Shown: positions 42,293-50,824 of the stretch, piece after piece
How the letters are laid out: each line of letters starts with the position of its first letter
Numbering within the stretch: the first letter of the stretch is position 1
Origin: Catellatospora citrea
GTDB lineage: Bacteria > Actinomycetota > Actinomycetes > Mycobacteriales > Micromonosporaceae
Length of the DNA: 64,000 bases
NCBI RefSeq assembly: GCF_003610235.1
Contig: NZ_RAPR01000001.1
Location: forward strand, 7,254,001 to 7,318,000
Direction of reading: 5' to 3'
Program-made: the position numbers and the translations under genes
Notes under the pieces: generated by a model
Database searches by the model: none
The model's input: the letters and a program-made list of their open reading frames with translations, nothing else
Told to the model about the DNA's origin: nothing

Positions 42293-43558
42293 ATGGGGTC
42301 GCTGATTCCGGCCGTGCTGCGCGAGGAACGCCAGTTCGCCCGCTACTTCTACGGCCAGGCGCTGTCCATGGTCGGCGACCGGATCAGCTTCGTCGTGGTC
42401 CCGTTCGCCGTGCTGTCCATCGACGGCGCGGGCGCGGCCGAGGTGGGCCTGGTCAGCGCGGCGACGCTGGTGCCGTTCCTGGTGTTCGCGCTCGCCGGCG
42501 GGGTATGGGCCGACCGGCTGCCGCGCCAGCGTGTGATGCTCGCCTCCGACCTGGTCCGCTTCGTGACCCAGGCGCTGGTCGCGGCACTGCTGCTGGGCGG
42601 CGTCGCGCAGGTCTGGCACCTGGTGGTGCTGATGGCGGTGTTCGGCACCGCCGACGCGTTCTTCGCGCCCGCGGCCGCCGGCCTGATGCCGCTGATCGTC
42701 GGATCAGACCGGCTGCAGGAGGCCAACGCGCTGCGCGGCCTGGTGATGTCGACCGGCCTGGTGGCCGGACCCGCCCTGGCCGGTGGCCTGATCTTCCTGG
42801 TCGGACCGGGCGGCGCGATCGCGCTCGACGCGCTGAGCTTCGCGGTCAGCGCGGCGTTCCTGGCCCGGCTCACGCCGCGCGCCGCGGACCCCGCCGACGC
42901 GCCGCAGGGCGGCTTCTTCGCGCAGCTGCGCGAGGGCTTCACCGAGGTCGTGTCACGGACCTGGGTGTGGTCGACGCTCGGCGCGCTGTCGGTCTACCAC
43001 GTGGTGGTGCTGCCGTCGGTGTTCGTGCTCGGGCCGGTGCTGTCCGCGCAGGAGTTCGGCGGCGCGGCGGCCTGGTCGGTGGTGGTGGCGGCGTTCGGCG
43101 TCGGCTCCGTCGTCGGCGACGTGGTGGCGCTGCGGGTGCGCATCAGCCGCCCGCTGGTGATCGCCGCGGCCGCGCTGGCCGTGGCGTCCTGCCAGGCGCT
43201 GATCATCGGGGCGGGGCCGACCATCCCGGTGATCGCCGGGCTGGAGGCGGTCACCGGCGTCGCGGTGGCGCTGGCGTTCACGCTGTGGGAGACGTCGCTG
43301 CAGGCACACGTGCCGCAGGCGGCGCTGTCGCGGGTCAGCTCCTACGACTACCTGCTGACCGCGGGCCTGATGCCGCTGGGCCTCGCGGTGGCCGGGCCGG
43401 TCGCGCAGACGTTCGGCCTGCGCCCGACGCTGTACGCGATGACCCTGCTCGCCGTGCCCGTCGCGCTGGCGCTGCTCGCCGTCCCGGCGATCCGTCACCT
43501 GCGCGCGCCCGCCCCGGTCGCACCGCCCGCCCCGGCAGTCGCGCCCGCCGCGGCGTGA
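42293..43558 (+). CDS. Major facilitator superfamily transporter
   Basis: 421 residues, about 12 membrane helices. It belongs to the MFS group with an N-terminal FYGQALSMVGDRISFVVVPF and the loop-2/3 motif GGVWADRLPRQRVML (near residue 66), a DHA3-like drug-exporter pattern. EANALRGLVMSTGLVAGPAL near 142 is the motif C region. The C-terminal tail is Pro/Ala-rich. The exported compound is unknown. A -10 TAGCCT at 42223-42228 would give a leader of about 65 nt, and GAGGG precedes the ATG. A perfect hairpin follows the stop. Confidence 0.9.
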   Translation: MGSLIPAVLREERQFARYFYGQALSMVGDRISFVVVPFAVLSIDGAGAAEVGLVSAATLVPFLVFALAGGVWADRLPRQRVMLASDLVRFVTQALVAALLLGGVAQVWHLVVLMAVFGTADAFFAPAAAGLMPLIVGSDRLQEANALRGLVMSTGLVAGPALAGGLIFLVGPGGAIALDALSFAVSAAFLARLTPRAADPADAPQGGFFAQLREGFTEVVSRTWVWSTLGALSVYHVVVLPSVFVLGPVLSAQEFGGAAAWSVVVAAFGVGSVVGDVVALRVRISRPLVIAAAALAVASCQALIIGAGPTIPVIAGLEAVTGVAVALAFTLWETSLQAHVPQAALSRVSSYDYLLTAGLMPLGLAVAGPVAQTFGLRPTLYAMTLLAVPVALALLAVPAIRHLRAPAPVAPPAPAVAPAAA

Positions 43559-43562
43559 CCTC

Positions 43563-43594
43563 CCGTGCCGCCGTCGTCCTCGGCGGCGGCACGG
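43563..43594 (+). terminator. Terminator hairpin after the MFS gene
   Basis: CCGTGCCGCCG (43563-43573) and its exact complement (43584-43594), loop 10 nt, starting 4 bp after the stop. Confidence 0.75.
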
Positions 43595-43613
43595 CCGTCA
43601 CGGTGGGGACGGT

Positions 43614-43619
43614 TAGGGT
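43614..43619 (+). promoter_or_regulatory. -10 element, leaderless start
   Basis: TAGGGT ends 6 nt before the GTG at 43626. Confidence 0.5.
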
Positions 43620-43625
43620 GACCGG

Positions 43626-44219
43626 GTGGCTGAGGTGACAGAGGACGCGAGCTTCTCCGGCGAGGACTGGTACGGCGACGAGCTGGCGGATCGTCATTTC
43701 CTGCGGTGCACCTTCCGCGACGTCGACATGACCGAGCTGTCCAGCCGCAACGCCGTGTTCGAGGAGTGCGTGTTCGGCAACGTCAAGTTCAACGCCTCCC
43801 GGCACGCCGACGGCGCATTCCTGCGCTGCTCCTTCCTGCGCTGCAACCTGTTCGAGGCCGAGTTCACCGGCTGCAAGCTCACCGGCAGCGTCTTCGAGCA
43901 GTGCACCCTGCGGCCGCTGCGGGTGACCGGCGGCGACTGGTCGTTCGTCAACCTGTCCGACGCCGACCTGCGCGGCGTCACCTTCTCCGGCGTACGCATG
44001 CGCGAGGCCGACCTGACCTCCGCGCTCTGCGACGGCGCGACGATCAGCGCCGTGGACCTGTCCGGCGCGCACCTGACCCGGGCCAAGTTCAACCGCTGCG
44101 ACCTGCGCGGCAGCGACCTGACCGCACTCCACCCGAACGAGGTCGAACTCCGCGACGCCCTCATCGACGCCGCGCAGGCCGTCGTCATCGCCCAGTCCCT
44201 CGGCCTCCGCATCGGCTGA
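43626..44219 (+). CDS. Pentapeptide-repeat protein
   Basis: 197 residues built of A(D/N)LxX-type pentapeptides that fold as a right-handed quadrilateral beta-helix: DADLRGVTF, EADLTSALCDGATISAVDLS, GAHLTRAKFNRCDLRGSDLT. Many positions read FxxCxF or CxL (e.g. FLRCSFLRCNLFEAEF, FEQCTL), so Cys is frequent in the core. Members such as MfpA and Qnr mimic DNA and protect gyrase; a gyrase link here is only a possibility. The GTG follows a -10 box by 6 nt. The gene ends at a long palindromic hairpin. Confidence 0.9.
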   Translation: MAEVTEDASFSGEDWYGDELADRHFLRCTFRDVDMTELSSRNAVFEECVFGNVKFNASRHADGAFLRCSFLRCNLFEAEFTGCKLTGSVFEQCTLRPLRVTGGDWSFVNLSDADLRGVTFSGVRMREADLTSALCDGATISAVDLSGAHLTRAKFNRCDLRGSDLTALHPNEVELRDALIDAAQAVVIAQSLGLRIG

Positions 44220-44221
44220 GC

Positions 44222-44275
44222 CGAAGGAAGGGCACCTTCATCACGGACGTCCGTGTAGAAGGTGCCCTTCCTTCG
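44222..44275. repeat. Palindromic hairpin repeat / bidirectional terminator
   Basis: CGAAGGAAGGGCACCTTC (44222-44239) and its exact 18-bp complement (44258-44275). The loop itself holds the palindrome CACGGACGTCCGTG (44242-44255). The left arm recurs at 62281-62299 after an unrelated gene. It lies between converging genes and probably terminates both. Confidence 0.8.
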
Positions 44276-44296
44276 CTTTCGGCGGGGGTGTGCGGG

Positions 44297-45988
44297 TCAG
44301 TGCTGGTGGTAGGTGGCGTGGTCGTAGTCGGCGTAGGCGCCGTCGGCGCCGAGGTCCTGCACCCACAGGCCGAGAAACGCGCCGGTGAAGCCCCACGCGG
44401 CGGGCTCGCCGTCGACCTCCCGGGCAGCGTGCTCGTCGGACAGGATCGTCGCGTCGAACACCGCCGGCAGCTCCTGCCAGCCGACCCCCGCGTGGTACGC
44501 GAACCGCAGCGCGGGACCGTCGAACACCACCCGCAGGCCGACCCGGTCCACCCCGGTCACATCGACGGCCAGCTCCGGGTGCGCCGTGCGCTTGCCGCTG
44601 TTCGAGCTGAGCACCTCCAGCGTGCGCCGCCCGTCGTCGGCCCGGGTCAGGTAGGCGTAGTACCAGTTCTGGGTGTTGTAGTAGCCGGTGATCCCGGCGA
44701 GCTGCCGGTGGTCGGCGGGATCGAACTCGACGACGGTCTCCAGCGAGCACCGGGTCGCGCCGACGCGGCGGGCGACCAGGCTCGGGGTCTGTTTGCCGAC
44801 CGGCGACTGCCCTCCGTAGATCCGCAGGTGCGACGGCCGCGACCGCAGGTCGACCCAGTCCGGCGTCGCCGGGCGGCGCAGCGTCGACCATGCCGTGCCG
44901 AGTTCCGGGGCGTCGAAGTGGTCGGTGGCGGGTTCGCCGGGCCACGGATGGTCCGGCAGGCCGGGTGCGGCGATCTCGTCGGCGGGGATGCCGCCGGGGA
45001 TGGCGGGCCAGCCGCCGGGGGTCCAGTCGACCTTCTGGATGGCGGTCTCTCGGCCGAGGACGCAGTTGCCCAGGGGGGTGTAGGGGCGTCCGACGAGGTG
45101 GGCGAGGTACCAGTCGCCGTGCTGGGTCTGCACGAGGCTGCCGTGCCCGGCCTTCTGCAATGTCAGGTCGGGACGCCCGACCGAGGTCAGCAGCGGCCCG
45201 GCCGGGTCGACCTCGTACGGCCCGAACAGGTCCCGGGATCGCGCCACGGTCACCTGATGGTCCCAGCTCGTCCCGCCCTCGGCGGTGACCAGCCAGTACC
45301 AGCCGTCGTGGCGGTACAGGTGCGGGCCCTCGGTCAGGCCCGCGGGCGTGCCGGTGAAGATGATCCGCCGCTCGCCGACCAGGCGGCGCTGCGCGCGGTC
45401 GTACTGCTGGATCTCGATGCCGCCGAAGCGGTTGCGCCCCGGCCGCCAGTCGGCGCTCATGTTGAGCAGCCAGGTCGTGCCGTCCTCGTCGTGGAACAGG
45501 GAGGCGTCGAAGCCGTGGGCATGCAGCCGCACCGGGTCGGACCAGGGGCCGGTGATGTCGGGTGCGGTGATGAGGTAGTTCTGGGGGTCCCAGTAGCCGC
45601 TGGCGAAGCTGGCGACGTCGCTGTAGACGAGGTGGTACTGGCCGTCGTGCCAGGTGAGGTCGGGTGCCCAGATGCCGTTGGAGTCGCCGCAGCCGCGCAG
45701 GTCGAGCAGGCGGCGTTCGGTGACGATGCCGCCGATGGGGCGCCAGTGGACGAGGTCGCGGGAGTGGTGCACGCGTACGCCGGGGTACCACTCGAAGGTC
45801 GAGGTGGCCAGGTAGTAGTCGTCTTCGACGCGCAGGATCGAGGGGTCCGGGTGGAACCCGGGCAGGACGGGGTTGCGGATCGACCGGGCGGCGGAGTCCG
45901 GGGCGGCGTCGTCGATCCCGTCGAGCAGCCGCTGCCGCGGCGCGCCAAGGGACTGCCCGTGTTCCGCGCCTGCGGTCTCGGTCGACAT
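44297..45988 (-). CDS. GH43 glycoside hydrolase, beta-xylosidase/arabinofuranosidase type
   Basis: 563-residue cytoplasmic enzyme. The five-blade propeller (residues about 35-330) has the GH43 acid set: base Asp in PGFHPDPSI, middle Asp in IWAPDLTWHDG and general acid Glu in LTEGPHLY. The C-terminal beta-sandwich (about 350-563) matches the GH43 C2 domain of XynB-type xylosidases. No signal peptide is present, so it would act on imported xylo-oligosaccharides. ATG 45988 has GAGGAG close upstream. It is divergent from the transporter genes, and the promoter region holds CTTCCGGAAAC (46034-46044), also found before the GH10 xylanase. It shares a locus with the LacI regulator. Confidence 0.93.
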   Translation of the reverse strand: MSTETAGAEHGQSLGAPRQRLLDGIDDAAPDSAARSIRNPVLPGFHPDPSILRVEDDYYLATSTFEWYPGVRVHHSRDLVHWRPIGGIVTERRLLDLRGCGDSNGIWAPDLTWHDGQYHLVYSDVASFASGYWDPQNYLITAPDITGPWSDPVRLHAHGFDASLFHDEDGTTWLLNMSADWRPGRNRFGGIEIQQYDRAQRRLVGERRIIFTGTPAGLTEGPHLYRHDGWYWLVTAEGGTSWDHQVTVARSRDLFGPYEVDPAGPLLTSVGRPDLTLQKAGHGSLVQTQHGDWYLAHLVGRPYTPLGNCVLGRETAIQKVDWTPGGWPAIPGGIPADEIAAPGLPDHPWPGEPATDHFDAPELGTAWSTLRRPATPDWVDLRSRPSHLRIYGGQSPVGKQTPSLVARRVGATRCSLETVVEFDPADHRQLAGITGYYNTQNWYYAYLTRADDGRRTLEVLSSNSGKRTAHPELAVDVTGVDRVGLRVVFDGPALRFAYHAGVGWQELPAVFDATILSDEHAAREVDGEPAAWGFTGAFLGLWVQDLGADGAYADYDHATYHQH

Positions 45989-46033
45989 GTGTTCTCCTCT
46001 GCTGCGCCTGGTCACTCCCGGCATCCCGCCGAC

Positions 46034-46044
46034 CTTCCGGAAAC
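46034..46044. promoter_or_regulatory. Candidate operator CTTCCGGAAAC
   Basis: The 11-bp near-palindrome lies 46 bp upstream of the GH43 start. Its exact reverse complement occurs at 50630-50640 before the GH10 xylanase gene. A likely site for the LacI regulator encoded at 49580. Confidence 0.5.
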
Positions 46045-46183
46045 AGGCCGATATATGAGGTCGACGGGCGGCGAGATTCTCGCTCACGGTATCTGTTCGT
46101 GTAGAGATACGACAGGCCTTGACCTACGGCGTTCACACGTCGTAACGTGCGCGCCATCAAGCGAAAATACCGGCCCCCGGGCA

Positions 46184-46192
46184 GAAACTTTC
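46184..46192. promoter_or_regulatory. Candidate GAAACTTTC operator
   Basis: GAAACTTTC (near-palindrome around the central C) lies 77 bp before the binding-protein gene. GAAA-N-TTTC sites are known for LacI/CebR-type regulators of actinomycete sugar genes. Single occurrence; weak. Confidence 0.3.
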
Positions 46193-46268
46193 GGGCCGGC
46201 TCCGGGCACCTCCCGCCGACTCGTTCGGCACACCCGAGCACCTGATTCGTATCGCGAAGGGACGCCTC

Positions 46269-47561
46269 ATGACAGCGCACCTCTCCCGCAGAACGCTGCT
46301 GGGCATCGCCGGTGCGGGCGCCGGCGCCTACCTGCTCAGCGCCTGCGGCGGCGACGAGCCCACCAATCCGGACGGTCCGCAGACGATCAACTGGTGGCAC
46401 ATCCAGAACACCGAGCCGATGCTGCCGGTCTGGGCGGCGATCGCCAAGGAGTACGAGACCGCGCACACGAACGTGAAGGTCGTGATCCAGCCGCTGGAGA
46501 ACGAGGCGTTCAAGGCCAAGCTGACCACGGCGACCCAGGCCGGCTCCCCGCCCGATCTGTTCCAGTCGTGGGGTGGCGGTGTGCTTCAGCAGCAGGTCGA
46601 TGCGGGCCTGGTCAAGGACATCACCGAGCAGGTGCAGCCGTGGATCGGCACGCTGCTGCCCGCCTCCGTCCAGCCGTTCACGATCGACGGGAAGATCTAC
46701 GGGATCCCGTTCGACGTGGGCATGGTCGGTTTCTGGTACAACAAGGATCTTTTCGCCAAGGCGGGCATCACGGCGACGCCGACCAGCTGGGCTGAGCTGC
46801 TGACCACGGTCTCCACCATCAAGAGCAAGGGCATCGTGCCGATCGCTCTGGCGGGCAAGGAGAAGTGGCCGGGGCACTTCTACTGGGCTTACCTGGCCAT
46901 GCGCATCGGTGGTCTGGGAGCGCTTCAGCAGGCGGCGAAGGACAACAACTTCGACACCCCGGACTTCATCGCCGCAGGCCAGCGCTTGAAGGAGCTGGTC
47001 GACCTGCAGCCGTTCCAGAAGGGCTTCCTGGGGGCGGAGTACGGTTCGCCGGACGGTCAGGCCGCGACGATGGGCAACGGCGGGGCGGCGCTGGAGCTGA
47101 TGGGCCAGTGGGCGCCGTCGGTGCAGGCCTCGTCCTCGACGAGCAAGAAGGGTCTGGGCGACAAGCTGGGCTACTTCGCGTTCCCGGCGGTCGAGGGCGG
47201 CAAGGGGACCGTGGCCGAGGCGTTCGGCGGCGGCAACGGGTTCGTGGTCGGCAAGAACGCCCCGGCGTCGACGGTCGACTTCCTCAAGACGCTGCTGGAT
47301 GTCGCGAACCAGCGCAAGTCTGCGGCGACGGGTGCGGTGCTGCCGACGGTCAAGGACGCCGCGGACGCGATCAAGGACCCGAACAGCAAGGTCGTCGCGG
47401 CGAGCCTGGCCAGCGCGACCGGGTTCCAGCTGTACCTGGACCAGGCGTACCCGCCGGCGGTCGGTCAGCAGGTCAACGACAGTGTCGCCGAGCTGGTGGC
47501 CGGTTCGAAGACCCCCGAGCAGATCGTCAAGGACATCACCAAGGTGGCGAAGAGCCAGTGA
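46269..47561 (+). CDS. Sugar ABC transporter substrate-binding lipoprotein, Tat-type signal
   Basis: 430 residues. The signal has a twin-arginine motif (SRRTLLGIAG) and a lipobox LLSAC with Cys at about residue 25, so it is probably exported folded by Tat and lipid-anchored. The mature part is a CUT1 solute-binding fold (PQTINWWHIQNTEPMLPVWA; GKIYGIPFDVGMVGFWYN; FGGGNGFVVGKNAP). It would capture xylo-oligosaccharides outside the membrane; the substrate is inferred from the GH43 and GH10 neighbours. It resembles BxlE in Streptomyces. Two permease genes follow; no ATPase gene is in the operon, so a shared ATPase such as MsiK elsewhere is expected. Confidence 0.93.
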   Translation: MTAHLSRRTLLGIAGAGAGAYLLSACGGDEPTNPDGPQTINWWHIQNTEPMLPVWAAIAKEYETAHTNVKVVIQPLENEAFKAKLTTATQAGSPPDLFQSWGGGVLQQQVDAGLVKDITEQVQPWIGTLLPASVQPFTIDGKIYGIPFDVGMVGFWYNKDLFAKAGITATPTSWAELLTTVSTIKSKGIVPIALAGKEKWPGHFYWAYLAMRIGGLGALQQAAKDNNFDTPDFIAAGQRLKELVDLQPFQKGFLGAEYGSPDGQAATMGNGGAALELMGQWAPSVQASSSTSKKGLGDKLGYFAFPAVEGGKGTVAEAFGGGNGFVVGKNAPASTVDFLKTLLDVANQRKSAATGAVLPTVKDAADAIKDPNSKVVAASLASATGFQLYLDQAYPPAVGQQVNDSVAELVAGSKTPEQIVKDITKVAKSQ

Positions 47562-47616
47562 CAAGCCGGCCGCGGAATGGTTGGCTGCCTCGTACGCAAC
47601 GACGGGAGCAGGCACG

Positions 47617-48618
47617 ATGAAGCTTTCCACGGTGCCCGGACAGCGTCCGGGCGACCAGGAGGCACCTTCCGCGGCACAGGTTCCGGCGGCCACGCGCAGG
47701 CGTGGCCGCCGGCCCCGGCGGCAGCAGCTGATCACGATCGCGCTGTTCCTCACCCCGGCGCTGGTGCTGTTCCTGTTGCTGGTCATCGCGCCGATCCTGC
47801 TGGCCGGCTACACCAGCATGTACAAGTGGAACGGCTTCAACCTGCCCGAGAACTTCGTCGGGCTGGACAACTTCACCCGTGCCTTCCAGGATCCGACCTT
47901 CCTCGGCGACCTGTGGCACACCCTGGTCCTGATCACCCTGTCGCTGGTGATCCAGCTGCCGGTGTCGCTGGCCCTGGCCATGCTGCTCAACCAGAAGCTC
48001 AAGGGACGCGGCATCTACCGCGTCATCTTCTTCGCCCCGTACGTGCTGTCCGAGGTCACCACCGCGGTGCTGTTCACCCTGGTGCTGTCGCCCAACCGGG
48101 GGCTCGGCCAGCAGATCGCCGGCTGGCTCGGCATCGAGGCGCTGGACGGCGCGGTCTTCGCCGACCCGGACACCGTGCTGTACGCGCTGTTCTTCGTCAT
48201 CTCGTGGAAGTACTTCGGCTTCCACATGATCCTCTACCTGGCGGGCCGACAGGGCATTCCCCAGGAGCTGACCGAGGCGGCCACCACCGACGGCGCCGGC
48301 CCCTGGCAGGTGTTCAGGCACGTGACGCTGCCGCTGCTCGGGCCGACGATCCGGATCAGCGTGTTCCTGTCGGTGATCGGCAGCATCCAGCTGTTCGACA
48401 TGGTCTGGGTGCTCACCGGCGGCGGCCCGATCCACGCCTCGGAGACCATGGCCGTCACCATGTTCGACCGCGGCTTCCGCCGCTTCGAGGTCGGCTACGC
48501 CAGCGCGATCAGCATCATCATGTTCCTGATCAGCCTCGTGTTCGCGCTGTTCTACCAGCGTTACGTGCTGCGCCGCGACACCGAGGGCGCGCTGACCACC
48601 CTGGGAGACCAGCGATGA
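47617..48618 (+). CDS. Sugar ABC transporter permease (BxlF/MalF-like)
   Basis: 333-residue CUT1 permease. A polar Arg-rich N-terminus of about 40 residues precedes six helices, beginning LITIALFLTPALVLFLLLVI. The EAA loop is EAATTDGAGPWQVFRHVTLP (near residue 226), which contacts the ATPase. ATG 47617 has GGGAGC upstream; the larger open frame starting further 5' overlaps the binding-protein gene and is not used. It pairs with the next permease, which overlaps by ATGA. Confidence 0.93.
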   Translation: MKLSTVPGQRPGDQEAPSAAQVPAATRRRGRRPRRQQLITIALFLTPALVLFLLLVIAPILLAGYTSMYKWNGFNLPENFVGLDNFTRAFQDPTFLGDLWHTLVLITLSLVIQLPVSLALAMLLNQKLKGRGIYRVIFFAPYVLSEVTTAVLFTLVLSPNRGLGQQIAGWLGIEALDGAVFADPDTVLYALFFVISWKYFGFHMILYLAGRQGIPQELTEAATTDGAGPWQVFRHVTLPLLGPTIRISVFLSVIGSIQLFDMVWVLTGGGPIHASETMAVTMFDRGFRRFEVGYASAISIIMFLISLVFALFYQRYVLRRDTEGALTTLGDQR

Positions 48619-49454
48619 CCCGACCTGTCCCGGCCCCGGTCCGCGCCCGGCGCACGCTGCTGCACCTGATCTCGATAGTCATCGGCTCGCTGATCGTGGT
48701 GCCGGTCGGGTTCGGCGTGCTCGGCGGCTTCAAGGACAACGGACAACTGTCCACCAACCCCCTGGGCTGGCCCGACCCCTGGCACCCCGAGAACTACACC
48801 GGCATCCTCGCCGACAGCGTCTTCTGGCGACAACTCGCCAACAGCACCATCATCGCCCTGGCCACCGTCGCCGTCGTCGTCGCCGCCAGCGCCATGGCCG
48901 CCTTCGTCTTCGCCCGCTTCGCCTTCCGCGGCCGCGAACTCCTGTTCACCCTGTTCGCCATCGGCCTCATGTTCCCCTTCGCCGTGGCCATCCTGCCCCT
49001 GTTCATCCTCCTACGCAGCATGGAACTACTCGACAACCCCCTCGGCGTCATCCTGCCCCAAGCCGCCTTCGGACTACCCACCACGATCATCATCCTGCGC
49101 CAGTTCTTCCGCACCATCCCCGCCGAAGTAGAAGAAGCCGCCACCCTCGACGGCTGCACCCCCTTCGGCTTCTTCTGGCGCGTCCTGCTCCCCATGGCCC
49201 GACCCGCCCTGGCCACCGTCTCCGTCCTGGCCATCGTCGCCAGCTGGAACAACTTCTTCCTACCCCTGGTCGTCTTCACCGACCAGACCTGGTGGACCCT
49301 GCCCGTAGGCGTCCAAGCCTTCCAAGGCCAATACGCCGACGACACCGCCCGCGTCCTCGCCTACGTCGTCCTGTCCATGATCCCCGCCCTCGGCTTCTAC
49401 GCCATCGCCGAACGACAACTCATCGGCGGCCTCGCCGGCAGCGTCAAGGGTTGA
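48615..49454 (+). CDS. Sugar ABC transporter permease (BxlG/MalG-like)
   Basis: 279-residue CUT1 permease with six helices and the EAA loop EEAATLDGCTPFGFFWRVLL (near residue 174). From about 48,780 to the stop, codon choice changes: CTA, GAA, GTA, CAA and CCC become frequent whereas the preceding genes use CTG, GAG, GTC and CAG. Protein similarity to the family is normal, so this looks like a compositional anomaly inside a good gene, perhaps from recombination with a relative. The operon ends at its stop; the LacI gene starts 125 bp later with its own promoter. Confidence 0.92.
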   Translation: MTRPVPAPVRARRTLLHLISIVIGSLIVVPVGFGVLGGFKDNGQLSTNPLGWPDPWHPENYTGILADSVFWRQLANSTIIALATVAVVVAASAMAAFVFARFAFRGRELLFTLFAIGLMFPFAVAILPLFILLRSMELLDNPLGVILPQAAFGLPTTIIILRQFFRTIPAEVEEAATLDGCTPFGFFWRVLLPMARPALATVSVLAIVASWNNFFLPLVVFTDQTWWTLPVGVQAFQGQYADDTARVLAYVVLSMIPALGFYAIAERQLIGGLAGSVKG

Positions 49455-49567
49455 CGGCCTACCGGGTTCTTCCGGTATATTTCCGCAACTTCTCGGGTGC
49501 CGAAGGGTCGGCGCGAGGGCTCGGGCGTGCCCCAGGTACGCTCGGCCGCGCCGAAACCCTCCGGCCG

Positions 49568-49573
49568 TAGGCT
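49568..49573 (+). promoter_or_regulatory. -10 element of the LacI gene
   Basis: TAGGCT ends 6 nt before GTG 49580 (leaderless). An alternative GTG at 49601 has GAAGGAG upstream. TTTCCGCAACTT (near 49480-49491), just upstream, resembles the TTTCCGGAAGTT site before the xylanase. Confidence 0.45.
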
Positions 49574-49579
49574 GAAGCG

Positions 49580-50617
49580 GTGACGAAGGAGCTGCCCGTG
49601 GCTGCGGACGAATCCCGCAAGATCACTATCGCTGCGATCGCGCGCCTGGCCGGGGTGTCCGTGCCGACGGTCTCGCGCGTCATCAACGGCCGCTCCGACG
49701 TCTCCCCGCAGACCCGCGAACGCGTCGAGGAACTGCTCACCCGCCACGGCTACCGCCGCCGCCCGGCCAGCATGCGGGTCAACTCGGGGCTGGTCGACCT
49801 CGTCTTCCCCGACCTCGACAGCCCCTGGGCCGTCGAGATCATCCGCGGCGTCGAGGACGTCGCCCACACCGCGGGCATCGGCACCGTCGTCTCCGCGGTG
49901 CACCGACGCTCGTCGTCGGCGAAGCAGTGGCTGGACAACATGCGCAGCCGGGCCACCGAGGGCGTCATCTTCGTGACGTCCACGTTGGAGCCGCCGCTGC
50001 AGGCCGAACTGCGCCGCCTCAACATCCCCGTGGTCATCGTCGACCCGGCAGGCGTGCCGCCGATGGACGCCCCCACCATCGGCGCGACCAACTGGGCCGG
50101 CGGCCTGCGCGCCACCGAATACCTCATCGGCCTCGGCCACCGGCGCATCGGCTTCATCGCCGGCCCGCCGCGCCTGATGTGCAGCCGCGCCCGGCTCGAC
50201 GGCTACCGGGCCGGGCTGGAGTCGGCCGGCCTGCCCGTCGACGACAGCCTGATCTACCAGGGCGACTTCTACCACGAGTCCGGCTACGCGGGCGGCACCG
50301 TGCTGCTGGAGCAGGACGATCCGCCGACGGCCATCTTCGCCTCCAGCGACCAGATGGCGCTGGGCGTGTACGAGGCGATCCGCCGCCGCGGGCTGCGGGT
50401 CGCCGACGACGTCAGCGTCGTCGGCTTCGACGACCTGCCCGAGGTCCGCTGGTCCTCCCCGCCGCTGACCACGATCCGGCAGCCGCTGGCCGAGATGGGC
50501 ATGGTCGCCGCGCGCACCGTGCTGCGCCTGGCTCAGCGCGAGAAGATCGAGAGCCCGCGCATCGAGCTGGCCACCGAACTCGTCGTACGCGACAGCACCG
50601 CGCCGCCTCGGTCCTGA
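49580..50617 (+). CDS. LacI-family transcriptional regulator of the xylan locus
   Basis: 345 residues. The N-terminal HTH is ITIAAIARLAGVSVPTVSRV followed by INGRSDVS, and the hinge sequence RRRPASMRVNSGL. The remainder is a periplasmic-binding-like sugar sensor (residues 70-335) with TIGATNWAGG, FASSDQMALGVYEAIRRRG and VGFDDLPEVRWSSPPLTTIR. The position between the transporter genes and the GH10 xylanase makes it the likely repressor of the locus, with xylobiose or similar as inducer (compare BxlR in Streptomyces; by analogy). Starts GTG 49580 (leaderless) or 49601 (with ribosome site) are both possible; both keep the HTH intact. Confidence 0.92.
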   Translation: MTKELPVAADESRKITIAAIARLAGVSVPTVSRVINGRSDVSPQTRERVEELLTRHGYRRRPASMRVNSGLVDLVFPDLDSPWAVEIIRGVEDVAHTAGIGTVVSAVHRRSSSAKQWLDNMRSRATEGVIFVTSTLEPPLQAELRRLNIPVVIVDPAGVPPMDAPTIGATNWAGGLRATEYLIGLGHRRIGFIAGPPRLMCSRARLDGYRAGLESAGLPVDDSLIYQGDFYHESGYAGGTVLLEQDDPPTAIFASSDQMALGVYEAIRRRGLRVADDVSVVGFDDLPEVRWSSPPLTTIRQPLAEMGMVAARTVLRLAQREKIESPRIELATELVVRDSTAPPRS

Positions 50618-50629
50618 ACCCGGTCGATA

Positions 50630-50640
50630 GTTTCCGGAAG
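50630..50640. promoter_or_regulatory. Candidate LacI-family operator GTTTCCGGAAG
   Basis: The exact reverse complement of the site at 46034-46044. The surrounding 18 bp (50627-50644) are palindromic at 14 positions. It abuts the -35 box of the xylanase gene. Confidence 0.5.
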
Positions 50641-50643
50641 TTA

Positions 50644-50673
50644 TTGACTTCACCCGATGGCGGAGCGCAGGAT
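50644..50673 (+). promoter_or_regulatory. Probable promoter of the GH10 xylanase gene
   Basis: TTGACT (50644-50649) and CAGGAT (50668-50673), 18 bp apart. Transcription would start near 50680, within the CebR-like box, giving a leader of about 145 nt. Confidence 0.5.
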
Positions 50674-50687
50674 TGGGAGCGCTTCCA
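50674..50687. promoter_or_regulatory. CebR/CelR-type operator
   Basis: TGGGAGCGCTTCCA matches the cellulase operator TGGGAGCGCTCCCA of CelR/CebR regulators at 13 of 14 positions. It overlaps the predicted transcription start, so cellobiose-responsive repression is likely in addition to the LacI control. Confidence 0.7.
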
Positions 50688-50824
50688 TCGATGTGTGCCG
50701 TGTCCTATACCGAGTGACCTCAACCGCCGGCGTCCCCTGCCCGGACCAGACGCCGCACCGTCCCACGCGCGCGAGGCACTCCGGGGCACCGCACTGACGC
50801 TCCGCCATCATGAGGAGGACACCC

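Noticed and set aside
44241..47786. Long minus-strand frame spanning GH43 and the transporter genes
   Set aside because: It reads through two good plus/minus genes in a wrong frame and is rich in Arg/Pro/Gly.
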